Assembly (NCBI GenBank): GCA_025935735.1
Contig: JAICUS010000091.1
Span: 1-14,352 of the forward strand
Direction: 5' to 3'
Length of the DNA: 14,352 nucleotides
DNA from: Solirubrobacteraceae bacterium
GTDB lineage: Bacteria > Actinomycetota > Thermoleophilia > Solirubrobacterales > Solirubrobacteraceae
Both the position numbers and the translations under genes were made by a program. Numbering within the stretch: position 1 is the stretch's first letter; each line of letters opens with the position of its first letter. Positions 1 to 7,031 of the stretch are shown one piece after another. Under the pieces are notes generated by a model, which saw nothing but the letters and a program-made list of their open reading frames with translations, was not told where the DNA came from and made no database searches.

Positions 1-1
1 C

Positions 2-724
2 GAGGAGCGCCGGCCGCGGCTGGGCGGCGTGCTCAGCGTCCTCTACGTCATCTTCACCGAGGGCTCGACCGCGACCGCCGGCGACCAGCTGCTGCGCACG
101 GATCTGGCCCGCGAGGCCATTCGCCTGGCCCGCATGCTGGTCGCGCTGCTGCCCGGCGAGCCCGAGACGCACGGCCTGCTGGCGCTGTTCGAGCTGACCG
201 CGGCCCGCTTCCCGGCCCGCACCGGCCCCGGCGGCGAGCCGATCCTGCTGGCGGACCAGAACCGCCTGCTCTGGGACCGCTCGGCGATCCGCCGCGGCTT
301 GGCGGCGCTGGGTCAGGCCCGGGCGGCCGGTCGCGGCCTCGGCCCGTACGGCCTGCAGGCGGCGATCGCCGCCTGCCACGCCCGCGCCCGGGTGCCGGAG
401 GACACCGACTGGGTGCGGATCGCGGCGCTCTACGACGGCCTGGCGGCGCTCAACCCCTCGCCGGTGATCGAGCTCAACCGCGCCGTGGCCGTCGGCATGG
501 CGTTCGGGCCGGCGGCCGCGCTGGAGCTCGTCGACGCCCTCACCGGCGAGCCGGTGCTGCGCCAGTACCACCTCCTGCCCGCCGTGCGCGGCGACCTGCT
601 GGAGAAGCTCGGCCGGCGGGACGAGGCGGTCGCCGAGTTCCACCGGGCGGCCTCGCTCACGTCCAACCAGCGCGAGCGCGCGCTGCTGATCCGCCGCGGC
701 GGCGGGCCCCGTAGCCTCGGGTGA
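2..724 (+). CDS. ECF42-type RNA polymerase sigma factor, C-terminal part (partial at window start)
   Basis: The frame is already open at the first bases of the window, so the gene begins upstream. The visible 240 residues lack sigma regions 2 and 4 and correspond to the long C-terminal extension of ECF42-type sigma factors (DUF6596 and TPR-like). The phrase around VLYVIFTEG, the motif LLALFELTAARFPAR and the run NPSPVIELNRAVAVGMA are characteristic of that extension. Residues near the end (LLEKLGRRDEAVAEFHRA) read as a TPR-like helix pair. In this family the extension is thought to tune sigma activity in place of a classical anti-sigma factor, and the usual partner is a small YCII/DGPF protein; none lies downstream here. 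The stop TGA overlaps the ATG of the next gene by one base (TGATG), which implies co-translation. The family call is firm; target promoters are unknown. Confidence 0.88.
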   Translation, partial: EERRPRLGGVLSVLYVIFTEGSTATAGDQLLRTDLAREAIRLARMLVALLPGEPETHGLLALFELTAARFPARTGPGGEPILLADQNRLLWDRSAIRRGLAALGQARAAGRGLGPYGLQAAIAACHARARVPEDTDWVRIAALYDGLAALNPSPVIELNRAVAVGMAFGPAAALELVDALTGEPVLRQYHLLPAVRGDLLEKLGRRDEAVAEFHRAASLTSNQRERALLIRRGGGPRSLG

Positions 725-1608
725 TGCGAGTCACCGTCACGGGAGCCTCCGGCCTGATCGGCACACGGCTGGTCCGCGCGCTGCACGAGCGCGGCGACGA
801 GGTGACCGTGCTGTCACGCTCGCCGGACCGGGGCGACGCGGTATGGCAGCCGCAGGCCGGCCCGGCGCCGGCGGACGCGCTGGCGGGCCGCGACGCGGTC
901 GTGCACCTGCTGGGGGAGAACGTCGCGCAGCGCTGGAGCGAGAAGGCCCGGCGGGAGATCCGGGCGAGCCGGGAGCTCGGCACGCGCCACCTGGTGGCCG
1001 GCCTGCGCGCCGCCGAGCCGCGCCCCGCGACGCTCGTCTCGGCCTCCGCGGTCGGCTACTACGGGCCCCGCGGCGACGAGGTCGTGACCGAGGAGACGCC
1101 GCCCGGCACGGACTTCCTCGCCGAGGTGTGCGTGGCCTGGGAGCGCGAGGCGCAGGCGGCCGAGGCGCTCGGGATGCGGGTCGTGCGCCTGCGGACCGGC
1201 GTCGTCCTCGACCGCGGCGGCGGCGCGCTGGCGCGCATGCTGCCGCCGTTCCGGCTCGGCGCCGGCGGCCCGGTGGCCGGCGGGCGCCAGTACCTGCCCT
1301 GGATACACGCCGACGACCTCGTGGGCCTCTACCTGCACGCGCTCGACGACCCCGCCTGGTCGGGCGCCTACAACGCCGCCGCGCCCGAGCCGGTGACCAA
1401 CGCCGAGTTCTCGAAGGCACTCGGCCGCGCCCTGCACCGCCCGGCGGTCGCGCCCGTCCCCGCGGCCGCGCTGAAGCTGCTCTACGGCGCCATGGCCGAG
1501 ATCGTCACCGAGGGCCAGCGCGCCCTGCCGCGCCGGGCGCTGGACGGCGGCCACGAGTTCGCGCACGGCGACCTGGACGCCGCCCTGGCCGACGCGCTGC
1601 GCGGCTGA
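724..1608 (+). CDS. TIGR01777 family NAD(P)-dependent epimerase/oxidoreductase
   Basis: A 294-residue extended short-chain dehydrogenase-like protein. The N-terminus has the nucleotide-binding GxxGxxG motif (GASGLIG, G7, G10, G13) right after a short beta strand. The phrase SASAVGYYG (Y112, Y113), the acidic stretch DEVVTEETPPG, the segment LRTGVVLDRGGGAL and the late YNAAAPEPVTNAEF match the TIGR01777/YfcH family. The last ~50 residues (ALGRALHRP onward) match the C-terminal DUF1731 segment. The substrate is not known for this family, and the classical YxxxK pair is not evident, as is common in these proteins. I chose ATG 724 because it gives the TGATG overlap with the upstream stop; GTG 721 would add one residue. 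The next gene, uvsE, starts one base after this stop, so the two are very likely co-transcribed. Confidence 0.9.
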   Translation: MRVTVTGASGLIGTRLVRALHERGDEVTVLSRSPDRGDAVWQPQAGPAPADALAGRDAVVHLLGENVAQRWSEKARREIRASRELGTRHLVAGLRAAEPRPATLVSASAVGYYGPRGDEVVTEETPPGTDFLAEVCVAWEREAQAAEALGMRVVRLRTGVVLDRGGGALARMLPPFRLGAGGPVAGGRQYLPWIHADDLVGLYLHALDDPAWSGAYNAAAPEPVTNAEFSKALGRALHRPAVAPVPAAALKLLYGAMAEIVTEGQRALPRRALDGGHEFAHGDLDAALADALRG

Positions 1609-1609
1609 C

Positions 1610-2518
1610 ATGCGGCTCGGGTTCGCGGTCAAGGTCCTCGGCGGCGGCGGGCTGCCGTCGCACGACACCCGCCGCTGGCAGTCCGGGCCGTCGCTGGAGG
1701 TGTCGCTCGACCGCCTGGAGGCGATCCTCGGCTATTGCGACGCGCAGGACATCCGCATGTACCGGATGGCCACCGGGCTGGCACCGTACGCCTCGCACCC
1801 GCAGCTGCGCCGGTTCCGCGACGCGCCGGCGCGCTGCGCCGAGCGGCTGGCGCAGGTGGGCGCCCGGGCCCGCGCGCTGGGGATCCGCCTCTCCACCCAT
1901 CCCGGCCAGTACACCGTGCTGAACTCGATCGACGACGCCGTGCAGCGGGCGGCGGTCGAGGAGCTCGAGGTCCAGGCGGAGCTGCTCGGTGGCATGGGCC
2001 TCGGGCCCGAGGCGGTCGTGGTCCTGCACGTCGGCGGCGCGGCGGGCGGCCCGGAGCGCTTGGAGGCCGGGTTCGCGCAGCTCTCCGACGCCGCCCGGGC
2101 GCGGCTGGTGATCGAGAACGACGACCGCACGTACGGGCTGGCCGACGTCGTGGGCCTCGCCGAGCGGCTCGGGCGCCCCGTGGTCTTCGACGTCCATCAC
2201 CACCACTGCCACGACCCGGAGGGGATCCCGGACCGCGAGGCGCTGGAGCTCGCCCTCGCCACCTGGCCGCCGGGCGTGACGCCGAAGGTCCACTACTCCT
2301 CGCCGAAGACCGCGCTCGAGGAGCGGCGCGGCCAGCTCGCGCTCCCGCATCCCCGCGCCCACGCCGACGGCATCGACCCGTTCGCGTTCGCGCACTTCCT
2401 GGACGTCACCGCGGCCGGCCACGACTTCGACGTCATGATCGAGGCCAAGGCGAAGGACCTCGCGCTGCTGGCGCTGCGCGCCGCGCTCCAGGCGAACCGC
2501 GCGCGCACCGCCGCGTGA
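1610..2518 (+). CDS. uvsE: UV damage endonuclease UvsE/UVDE
   Basis: A 302-residue TIM-barrel endonuclease that nicks DNA 5' to UV photoproducts and abasic sites, an alternative to UvrABC excision. The metal-site motifs of the family are all present in order: RMATGLAP near residue 53, HPGQY (H97), VLHVGG (H140), IENDD (E169), DVHHHH (D194, H196-H199), PKVHYS (K226, H228) and MIEAKAKD (E278). K226 sits two residues before the histidine, as does the carboxylated lysine of characterised UVDE. Length is normal for bacterial members. The ATG lies one base after the preceding stop with no space for its own ribosome binding site, so translation probably depends on the upstream gene. It faces an ECF sigma gene convergently, with 32 bases between stops. 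High confidence. Confidence 0.95.
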   Translation: MRLGFAVKVLGGGGLPSHDTRRWQSGPSLEVSLDRLEAILGYCDAQDIRMYRMATGLAPYASHPQLRRFRDAPARCAERLAQVGARARALGIRLSTHPGQYTVLNSIDDAVQRAAVEELEVQAELLGGMGLGPEAVVVLHVGGAAGGPERLEAGFAQLSDAARARLVIENDDRTYGLADVVGLAERLGRPVVFDVHHHHCHDPEGIPDREALELALATWPPGVTPKVHYSSPKTALEERRGQLALPHPRAHADGIDPFAFAHFLDVTAAGHDFDVMIEAKAKDLALLALRAALQANRARTAA

Positions 2519-2550
2519 CGGAAGATCCGCCGGCTCGCCGATCGACAGGC

Positions 2551-3063
2551 TCACGCCGCTTCCAGCAGCGTCCGCGCGCGGGCGAGCCCGAGCCGCACGC
2601 GGCCCTTCGCCGTGCCGAGCGGCGCGCCGGTGGCCTGCGCGAGCTCGCTGATGCTCAGCCCGGCCGCCGAGGTCAGCAGCAGCGCCGCGCGCTGGGCCGC
2701 CGGGAGCTGGGCCAGTGCCCGCTGCAGGCGCTCGCGCACCTCGGCGCGCAGCGCGGCGTCGGCCGGGTCCTCCGGCGGCGGAGCCTCCGCGGCCCCGGCG
2801 CGGTCGTGCGCCGCGTCGCGCGAGCGGCGGGAGCGGTGCAGGTCGATCGCCCGGGAACGGGCGCGCAGGGTCACGTAGCCGGCGAGCGATCCGCGGCGCC
2901 CGTCGAAGCGCTCCGGCCGCGCCCACAGGTCGGCGAACACCTCCTGCACGACGTCCTCGGCGGCGGCGCGGTCGTGGAGCACCGCGTCGGCCGCCCACAG
3001 CGCGATCGCGTGGTGGCGCCGGTAGGCGACCGCGAACCCGTGCGGGTCGTCGAGCTTGAACAC
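2551..3063 (-). CDS. ECF (sigma-70 family) RNA polymerase sigma factor, short form
   Basis: A 170-residue sigma factor containing only regions 2 and 4. Region 2 covers about residues 10-84 (AEDVVQEVFADLWARP is the conserved -10-binding helix region; RARSRAIDLHRSRRSR ends it). A short Pro/Ala/Glu linker follows, and region 4 is at about 110-165 (LPAAQRAALLL, then the helix-turn-helix ISELAQATGAPLGTAKGRVRLG). It resembles the SigK/RpoE-like group. The start is a GTG; no ATG exists in frame before an upstream in-frame TAG. There is no clear Shine-Dalgarno sequence, which makes the exact start less certain. No zinc-finger anti-sigma gene follows: downstream lies uvsE on the other strand. The only same-strand neighbour is the small membrane ORF 35 bases upstream, which might be a membrane partner; that link is inference. 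Confidence 0.92.
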   Translation of the reverse strand: MFKLDDPHGFAVAYRRHHAIALWAADAVLHDRAAAEDVVQEVFADLWARPERFDGRRGSLAGYVTLRARSRAIDLHRSRRSRDAAHDRAGAAEAPPPEDPADAALRAEVRERLQRALAQLPAAQRAALLLTSAAGLSISELAQATGAPLGTAKGRVRLGLARARTLLEAA

Positions 3064-3092
3064 AACATGGAGGATAACCTACACAGCATGTT
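3064..3092. promoter_or_regulatory. inverted repeat in the ECF sigma leader
   Basis: Perfect 6-bp arms AACATG (3064-3069) and CATGTT (3087-3092) are separated by 17 bases, immediately upstream of the GTG of the ECF sigma gene, in the most AT-rich patch nearby. On the minus strand the space between the arms holds TAGGTT, the same hexamer that serves as the proposed -10 of the GMC gene, but no good -35 stands at the right distance. An operator or autoregulatory element is possible. The arms are short, so chance is not excluded. Confidence 0.35.
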
Positions 3093-3098
3093 CAATCG

Positions 3099-3335
3099 CT
3101 ACGCCCAGGGACGGCGGCGCCGGTGCTCGTGCCGCTCGACCGAGTCGCCGATCAGCCACAGCATCGGCGGCCACAGGCCGACGAACAGGGCCCGCCGCTC
3201 GGCGTTGCCGCGCTCGTCCTGGTCGACCGTCTTCGCGCGCACCCAGAGCACGATGCAGAGCCCGACCGAGCCGAGCGAGGTGCCGTGGAGCATCCAGCCG
3301 CGGAGGCCGAGCCGATGGAGCGTGCCGGTGAGCAT
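3099..3335 (-). CDS. small two-helix membrane protein, unknown function
   Basis: A 78-residue predicted membrane protein. Two hydrophobic segments are visible, at about residues 15-32 (SLGSVGLCIVLWV) and 49-66 (ALFVGLWPPMLWLIGDSV). They are separated by a charged loop (RAKTVDQDERGNAERR), and the tail is very basic (RHEHRRRRPW). The FVGLWxPxxxxLG pattern resembles short hypothetical proteins that I associate with actinobacteria, but I cannot name a family. It starts at an ATG, ends with TAG 35 bases before the ECF sigma gene on the same strand, and leaves only 32 bases to the divergent DUF1990 gene, so it fills an otherwise empty gap neatly. It could be an envelope-stress accessory or sensor for the sigma factor (inference). 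The frame contains sensible helices rather than the Arg/Pro-rich text of shadow frames, which supports it. Confidence 0.7.
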   Translation of the reverse strand: MLTGTLHRLGLRGWMLHGTSLGSVGLCIVLWVRAKTVDQDERGNAERRALFVGLWPPMLWLIGDSVERHEHRRRRPWA

Positions 3336-3345
3336 GCGCGGGGCT

Positions 3346-3358
3346 CTACCCGGGGTAG
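3346..3358. promoter_or_regulatory. perfect palindrome in the divergent intergenic gap
   Basis: CTACCC-G-GGGTAG, a perfect 6-1-6 inverted repeat, lies in the middle of the 32-base gap between two divergent genes (starts at 3335 on minus and 3368 on plus). Both strands read GGGTA, which resembles the -10 element of SigB/SigF-type actinobacterial promoters, so it could equally be a shared operator or a pair of back-to-back -10 boxes. No other operator-like sequence fits in the gap. Confidence 0.4.
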
Positions 3359-3367
3359 GGGTGGGAG

Positions 3368-4717
3368 ATGCCCCGTAGCCTCCCCGTCCACCGCCGCGTC
3401 ACCACGGCGACCCGCTGGCCCGTCGGCGTCGGCCTGACGTCCTGGCGCTACCTCTGGCGCACGGTCCCGCTGCACCGGACCGAGGAGGAGGGCGACCCCG
3501 CCGCCGACGCCCCGCCGCCGCTGCCCGGCGGGATCGCGCTCGACGACGTCCAGCGCCTCCAGGACGGCACCGGGCCGGCGTTCCATCGCCGCTACCGCAC
3601 CCGCATCCGCGGCTCCGCGCTCACGCCGGAGGAGCTCGTGACCCGCCTCGCTGCCGACCCCGACGCGGCCGCGCCGACCGAGTTCGCCTCGTTCGTCAAG
3701 CTGCACGGCGAGCCGGGGGAGATGCGCGTGGGCGACGAGTACCGCGTGCGCATGGCCGGGCCGTGGGACGGCCCGGTGCGGGTCATCGAACGCACCGCGA
3801 CGTCGTTCCGGCTGGCGACGCTCGAAGGCCACCTGGAGGCCGGCCAGATCCGCTTCGCCTGCGCCGAGCGCGACGGGCTGCTGGTGTTCGAGATCGAGTC
3901 GTGGGCGCGCAGCGCGGGCCCCACGGTCCACCTGCTCTACGACAAGCTGCGGATGGCCAAGGAGATCCAGCTGCATATGTGGACGTCGATGCTCCAGCGG
4001 ATCGCCGAGCTGGCCGGCGGGCGCGTCACCGGCGGCATCGACATCCACACGCGCCGGGTCGCGCACGGCCACGACCGCGGCATCGCCCGCCGGTTCGCCG
4101 CGCTGCGCGACCGGCCGCTCAACTACGACCCCGACGAGCCGCACCGCGAGTCCGACGGCTGGCGCGTCGACGACTACTGCGAGCCGCTGCCGGCCGAGCC
4201 GCCGGGCGCGCCGGTCGACGGCGGCCCGTTCCGGATCGCCCAGCGGCTGCTGCGCAACTACAAGGTGGCCGACCCGAGCATCGTCCGCGCCTACTACGAC
4301 CACGACGCTCCGCTGGAGGGCCGCGACATGCTGCTCGAGCTGCGCTTCAACGCGTTCCGCACGTTCGCCGGCTGCCGCGTGGGCCGGGTCACCGACGGGC
4401 GCCGGACCGTCCGCGGCCGGCCCGTCCAGGTCTGGGGCTGGCCGTACGGGACGCTGGCGGGCCACATCGAGCAGGGCGAGATGTCGTGGGAGGTGTGGAA
4501 GTGGCTGGACACCGGCGAGGTCGAGTTCCGCATCCACTCCTACTCGCGGATGGCCGGCGGCGGGAACCCGGTCACCCGGCTCGGCTTCCGGCTGTTCGGC
4601 CAGCGCGAGCGGCGGCGCTACCTGACCTCCGCCGGCCGGCGCATCCGCGAGCTGACGGAAGAGGGGCTGCGCGGCGAGCACCCGGCGGGCGACGAGGCGC
4701 GGGCGGTGGGGGCATGA
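3368..4717 (+). CDS. tandem DUF1990 family protein
   Basis: A 449-residue soluble protein with no signal peptide. It begins with a basic segment (W..RYLWRTVPLHR) and then carries two DUF1990-like halves, at about residues 85-235 and 280-430. The halves are visibly related: LEGHLEAGQIRF with FEIESWARSAG (from residue 152) parallels LAGHIEQGEMSW with FRIHSYSRMAG (from residue 363). Each also has a VRMAGPWDGPV- or VWGWPYG-type strand just before it. Ordinary DUF1990 proteins are under half this length, so this looks like a duplication or fusion. Biochemical function is unknown; a lipid- or START-like binding fold has been my impression for such proteins, but that is not shown here. The start has a GGGAG directly before the ATG, with unusually short spacing. 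It overlaps the DUF4126 gene by ATGA, suggesting a joint role at the membrane. Confidence 0.85.
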   Translation: MPRSLPVHRRVTTATRWPVGVGLTSWRYLWRTVPLHRTEEEGDPAADAPPPLPGGIALDDVQRLQDGTGPAFHRRYRTRIRGSALTPEELVTRLAADPDAAAPTEFASFVKLHGEPGEMRVGDEYRVRMAGPWDGPVRVIERTATSFRLATLEGHLEAGQIRFACAERDGLLVFEIESWARSAGPTVHLLYDKLRMAKEIQLHMWTSMLQRIAELAGGRVTGGIDIHTRRVAHGHDRGIARRFAALRDRPLNYDPDEPHRESDGWRVDDYCEPLPAEPPGAPVDGGPFRIAQRLLRNYKVADPSIVRAYYDHDAPLEGRDMLLELRFNAFRTFAGCRVGRVTDGRRTVRGRPVQVWGWPYGTLAGHIEQGEMSWEVWKWLDTGEVEFRIHSYSRMAGGGNPVTRLGFRLFGQRERRRYLTSAGRRIRELTEEGLRGEHPAGDEARAVGA

Positions 4718-5100
4718 CGCGCGCCGCGGCGCTGGCCGGCTTCGCCTGCGGGCTGCGCACGTTCTCCGCCCCGCTGGCGCTCGCGCTGCGCGGCCGGCTC
4801 GGCGGCCGTTCGTTCCTGGCTGTGGCGGCCGCGGGCGAGCTCGTGGGCGACAAGCTGCCGTCCGTGCCCTCGCGCACCGCGCCCGGCCCGCTGGCGCTGC
4901 GGCTGGCCGCGGGCGCGCTCTGCGGCCACGTGCTGGCGGGACGGGCCGGCCTGGCGGCCGGCGCGGCCGGCGCCGCCGCGGGATCGTTCGCCGGGCAGCG
5001 CGCGCGGGGCTTGCTCAGCGAGCGGACGGGGAAACCGGACGCGCTCTTCGCGGTGGCGGAGGACGCCGTCGCCTACGCGCTGGCCGCGCTGGTGGCCTAG
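4714..5100 (+). CDS. DUF4126 family membrane protein
   Basis: A 128-residue predicted inner-membrane protein. It starts at the ATG of an ATGA overlap with the upstream stop, well inside a much longer open frame whose N-terminal part is Arg/Pro-rich noise. The family signature is clear: FACGLRTFSAPLALAL at the start, GELVGDKLPSVPSRTAPGPLALR in the middle, a Gly/Ala-rich helix (GAAAGSFAGQRAR) and VAEDAVAYALAALVA at the end. About four hydrophobic helices are present. No biochemical function is established for DUF4126; the conserved D-K-x-P and PSRT residues between helices suggest a functional loop. Its stop TAG shares the bases CTAG with the stop of the convergent epimerase gene. Confidence 0.85.
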   Translation: MTRAAALAGFACGLRTFSAPLALALRGRLGGRSFLAVAAAGELVGDKLPSVPSRTAPGPLALRLAAGALCGHVLAGRAGLAAGAAGAAAGSFAGQRARGLLSERTGKPDALFAVAEDAVAYALAALVA

Positions 5101-6050
5101 AAGGCCGGCAGGTCGACCGCCCCGTCGGCGGCCAGCCGGCGCACGGACTCCTCCAGCGCCTGCAGCGTGCTGTAGCGGGGCGCGTAGCCGAGCACGGCGC
5201 GCGCCCGGTCGATGCTCGCGGCGATGCTGCGGCCGACGTGCTCGCGCGTGACGTTCGCGTGCTCGGCGCCCACCCGGCGCTCGTACTCGGGCCAGTCGAC
5301 GTACTCGATGTTCGCCCGGCGCCCGAACCAGCCGGCGACCGCCTCGGCCAGGCCGCGCAGGGTCATCGCCTGCTCGGACACGACGTGGAAGCTCGCGCCG
5401 ACGGCCTGGGGGCGGGTGAGCGCGCGCTCGAACGCCTGGGCGACGTCGTCGGCGTGCACGTGGTGGAGCACGCCGAGCCCGAGGTCCGGGAGCGGGAGCG
5501 GCTCGCCCGTGGCCAGCCGGCGCCAGACATCGGCGTCGAGGTTGCCCGCGGGCGTGATCACCGGCCAGCCCGGCCCGCAGATGTGGCCGGGGTGGAGGAT
5601 CGCCACCGGGACGTCGCGCTGGCGCAGCAGGTAGGCCTCCGCCCGGGCCTTGCCGGTGCCGTACTCGCCGTACGCGGTGCGCGGCTCGTCCTCGGTGATC
5701 GGCACGCGGGCGGCGGGGCCGTGGACCCAGATCGTGCCGCAGTGCAGCAGCAGCGGCCGCGCGTCGGCCAGCGCCTCGACCAGCCGCTGGGCGGCCGGCG
5801 CGTCGAAGCAGATCATGTCGATCACGGCGTCCGCGTCGAGTGAGGCGATGCGCGCCTCGAAGTCGGGATCGTCGCGGTCGAGCAAGACGCGCTCGGTCTT
5901 CTCCCACTCGGGCGCCGGCCGGTAGGGCTCGCGCTCCCCGCGGCTGATCGCCACGACCTCGTGGCCGGCGCGCACGAGCCGCGGCACGAGGTAGGTGCCG
6001 ACATGCCCGGTGGCGCCGATGACCGCGACGCGGCTCATGCGCCGGATCAT
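5097..6050 (-). CDS. NAD-dependent epimerase/dehydratase (extended SDR)
   Basis: A 317-residue sugar-nucleotide-epimerase-like protein. The Rossmann motif GATGHVG lies near the N-terminus (G12, G15, G18). The catalytic YxxxK is Y130 to K134 in EYGTGKARAE, preceded by a strand ending LLLHCGTIWVHG. GHICGPGWPV and HHVHADDVAQAFERAL match the middle of the extended SDR fold. The last part (EEYVDWPEYERR-like region and YAPRYSTLQALEESVRRL) forms the C-terminal substrate lobe. I chose ATG 6050 because it overlaps the lipoprotein stop as ATGA; an internal ATG at 6038 (MSRVAV) is equally good by homology and would shorten it by four residues. Neither has a clear Shine-Dalgarno sequence. The substrate cannot be told from sequence. 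Expression likely depends on the upstream lipoprotein. Confidence 0.9.
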   Translation of the reverse strand: MIRRMSRVAVIGATGHVGTYLVPRLVRAGHEVVAISRGEREPYRPAPEWEKTERVLLDRDDPDFEARIASLDADAVIDMICFDAPAAQRLVEALADARPLLLHCGTIWVHGPAARVPITEDEPRTAYGEYGTGKARAEAYLLRQRDVPVAILHPGHICGPGWPVITPAGNLDADVWRRLATGEPLPLPDLGLGVLHHVHADDVAQAFERALTRPQAVGASFHVVSEQAMTLRGLAEAVAGWFGRRANIEYVDWPEYERRVGAEHANVTREHVGRSIAASIDRARAVLGYAPRYSTLQALEESVRRLAADGAVDLPAF

Positions 6051-6973
6051 GGCAGCCAGCGCGCGCGGTCGGGCTCCACGGCGGCGACCGTGTTCGCCCC
6101 CGACAGCAGCTCCGGCTGCACCTCGATCGCCGTGATGTGCGCGCGGGCGGGCAGCCCGAAGGTCAGCCACGCCGTGACGCGGTGCCCGGGGGCGATGCCG
6201 CGGGTCAGGCCGTCGGTCCCGTCCGGCCGCCGGCCGACGTGGGGGAGCGCCGGCCACGGCCGCCCGCGGGCGATCAGCGCGCCGGCGAACGTCCCCCGGA
6301 AGCGCGCCGGGCCGGAGTTGGTGAGCACGACGCGGACGTTGACGATCCGGTAGCGGGCGCGCCGCTTGGTCACCGCGCCGAAGTCGTTGGTCAGCGGCGC
6401 GCGGAACGACCGCTGCCCGTGGCGCGTCCGCCCGTGCGAGACCACGCGGGTCACCGCGACGGTGAAGCTCGCGTTCGGGCCGACGCCGGCGATCGGCTCG
6501 AAGCTCGCGGCGGTGCCCAGCGGCCGCGGCGTCTTCGCCTGCTCGCGCGCCACCGCCCGGGCGCGCGACTGCGAGACGTTCTGCTTCGCGCTGCCGTCGC
6601 TGCCGACGCTGTCGTCGACCAGCCAGCGGCCGCCGCTGAGCACCAGCTTCACCGTCTCGTCATAGGAGTCCACCCGGATGCGCGCGTCGGCCACCGGCCC
6701 GCGGCGCCGGATCCGGATGACGCTCACCGTCCGCGGCGGCAGCTTGGCCACCTCCTCGATGTGCTTGCGGCACGCGGCGAGCCCGTTGAACGCCAGCTGG
6801 ATGAACGACGGTGTGAACACCCGCCGGCAGTCGCGCACGTCCTTGGTGTGGTAGGAGCGCAGCACGACCGCGCGGATCTCCGCGTCGGCCGAGAGAGCGC
6901 GTGGATGGGCGTCGGTCGCGCCGCAGCCCGCGGCCACGAGGGCGAGGAGGGGGACGGCGCGGCGGGAAGTCAT
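6047..6973 (-). CDS. putative lipoprotein, NTF2-like plus C-terminal beta domain, unknown function
   Basis: A 308-residue exported protein. The start ATG 6973 gives a short basic N-terminus (MTSRR), a hydrophobic stretch and a lipobox-like AAGC with C17 as the probable lipidated residue; starting at 7009 would put 12 extra residues before the signal peptide. Residues about 35-125 look like a small NTF2-like domain (AVVLRSYHTKDVRDCRRVFTP, then VDSYDETVKLVLSGGRWLVDD). Residues about 165-300 look like a beta-sandwich of the DUF4352-like type (FTVAVTRVV, YRIVNVRVVLTNSGP, VTAWLTFGLP). I do not recognise a specific family and assign no function. It probably sits on the outer face of the membrane. 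It is ATGA-coupled to the epimerase downstream and divergent from the peptide-binding protein gene. Confidence 0.75.
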   Translation of the reverse strand: MTSRRAVPLLALVAAGCGATDAHPRALSADAEIRAVVLRSYHTKDVRDCRRVFTPSFIQLAFNGLAACRKHIEEVAKLPPRTVSVIRIRRRGPVADARIRVDSYDETVKLVLSGGRWLVDDSVGSDGSAKQNVSQSRARAVAREQAKTPRPLGTAASFEPIAGVGPNASFTVAVTRVVSHGRTRHGQRSFRAPLTNDFGAVTKRRARYRIVNVRVVLTNSGPARFRGTFAGALIARGRPWPALPHVGRRPDGTDGLTRGIAPGHRVTAWLTFGLPARAHITAIEVQPELLSGANTVAAVEPDRARWLP

Positions 6974-6989
6974 GCCGGCCACCCAACCA

Positions 6990-7001
6990 GCCCGCGCGGG
7001 C
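6990..7001. repeat. 12-bp perfect palindrome upstream of the lipoprotein gene
   Basis: GCCCGCGCGGGC is self-complementary and stands 16 bases before the lipoprotein ATG on the minus strand, in its 5' leader. It could be an operator half or a small hairpin. In DNA this GC-rich such palindromes arise readily, so the call is weak. Confidence 0.25.
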
Positions 7002-7031
7002 GCGAACAATCAGGGACACACCTTGAGTTTT

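Noticed and set aside
2521..2550. Possible terminator between convergent uvsE and ECF sigma genes
   Set aside because: No stem of useful length and no T tract can be formed in these bases.
1505..2998. A 497-codon minus-strand frame across uvsE and the ECF sigma gene
   Set aside because: The translation is low complexity and overlaps uvsE and the true sigma frame, both of which have full sets of family motifs.
3063..3095. An ATG at 3068 on the minus strand as the start of the ECF sigma gene
   Set aside because: It lies in a different frame that loses the sigma motifs; the in-frame start is the GTG at 3063.
3152..4681. A long minus-strand frame opposite the DUF1990 gene
   Set aside because: Repetitive Arg/Val/Gly/Asp text with no domain; the plus strand has two DUF1990-like halves.
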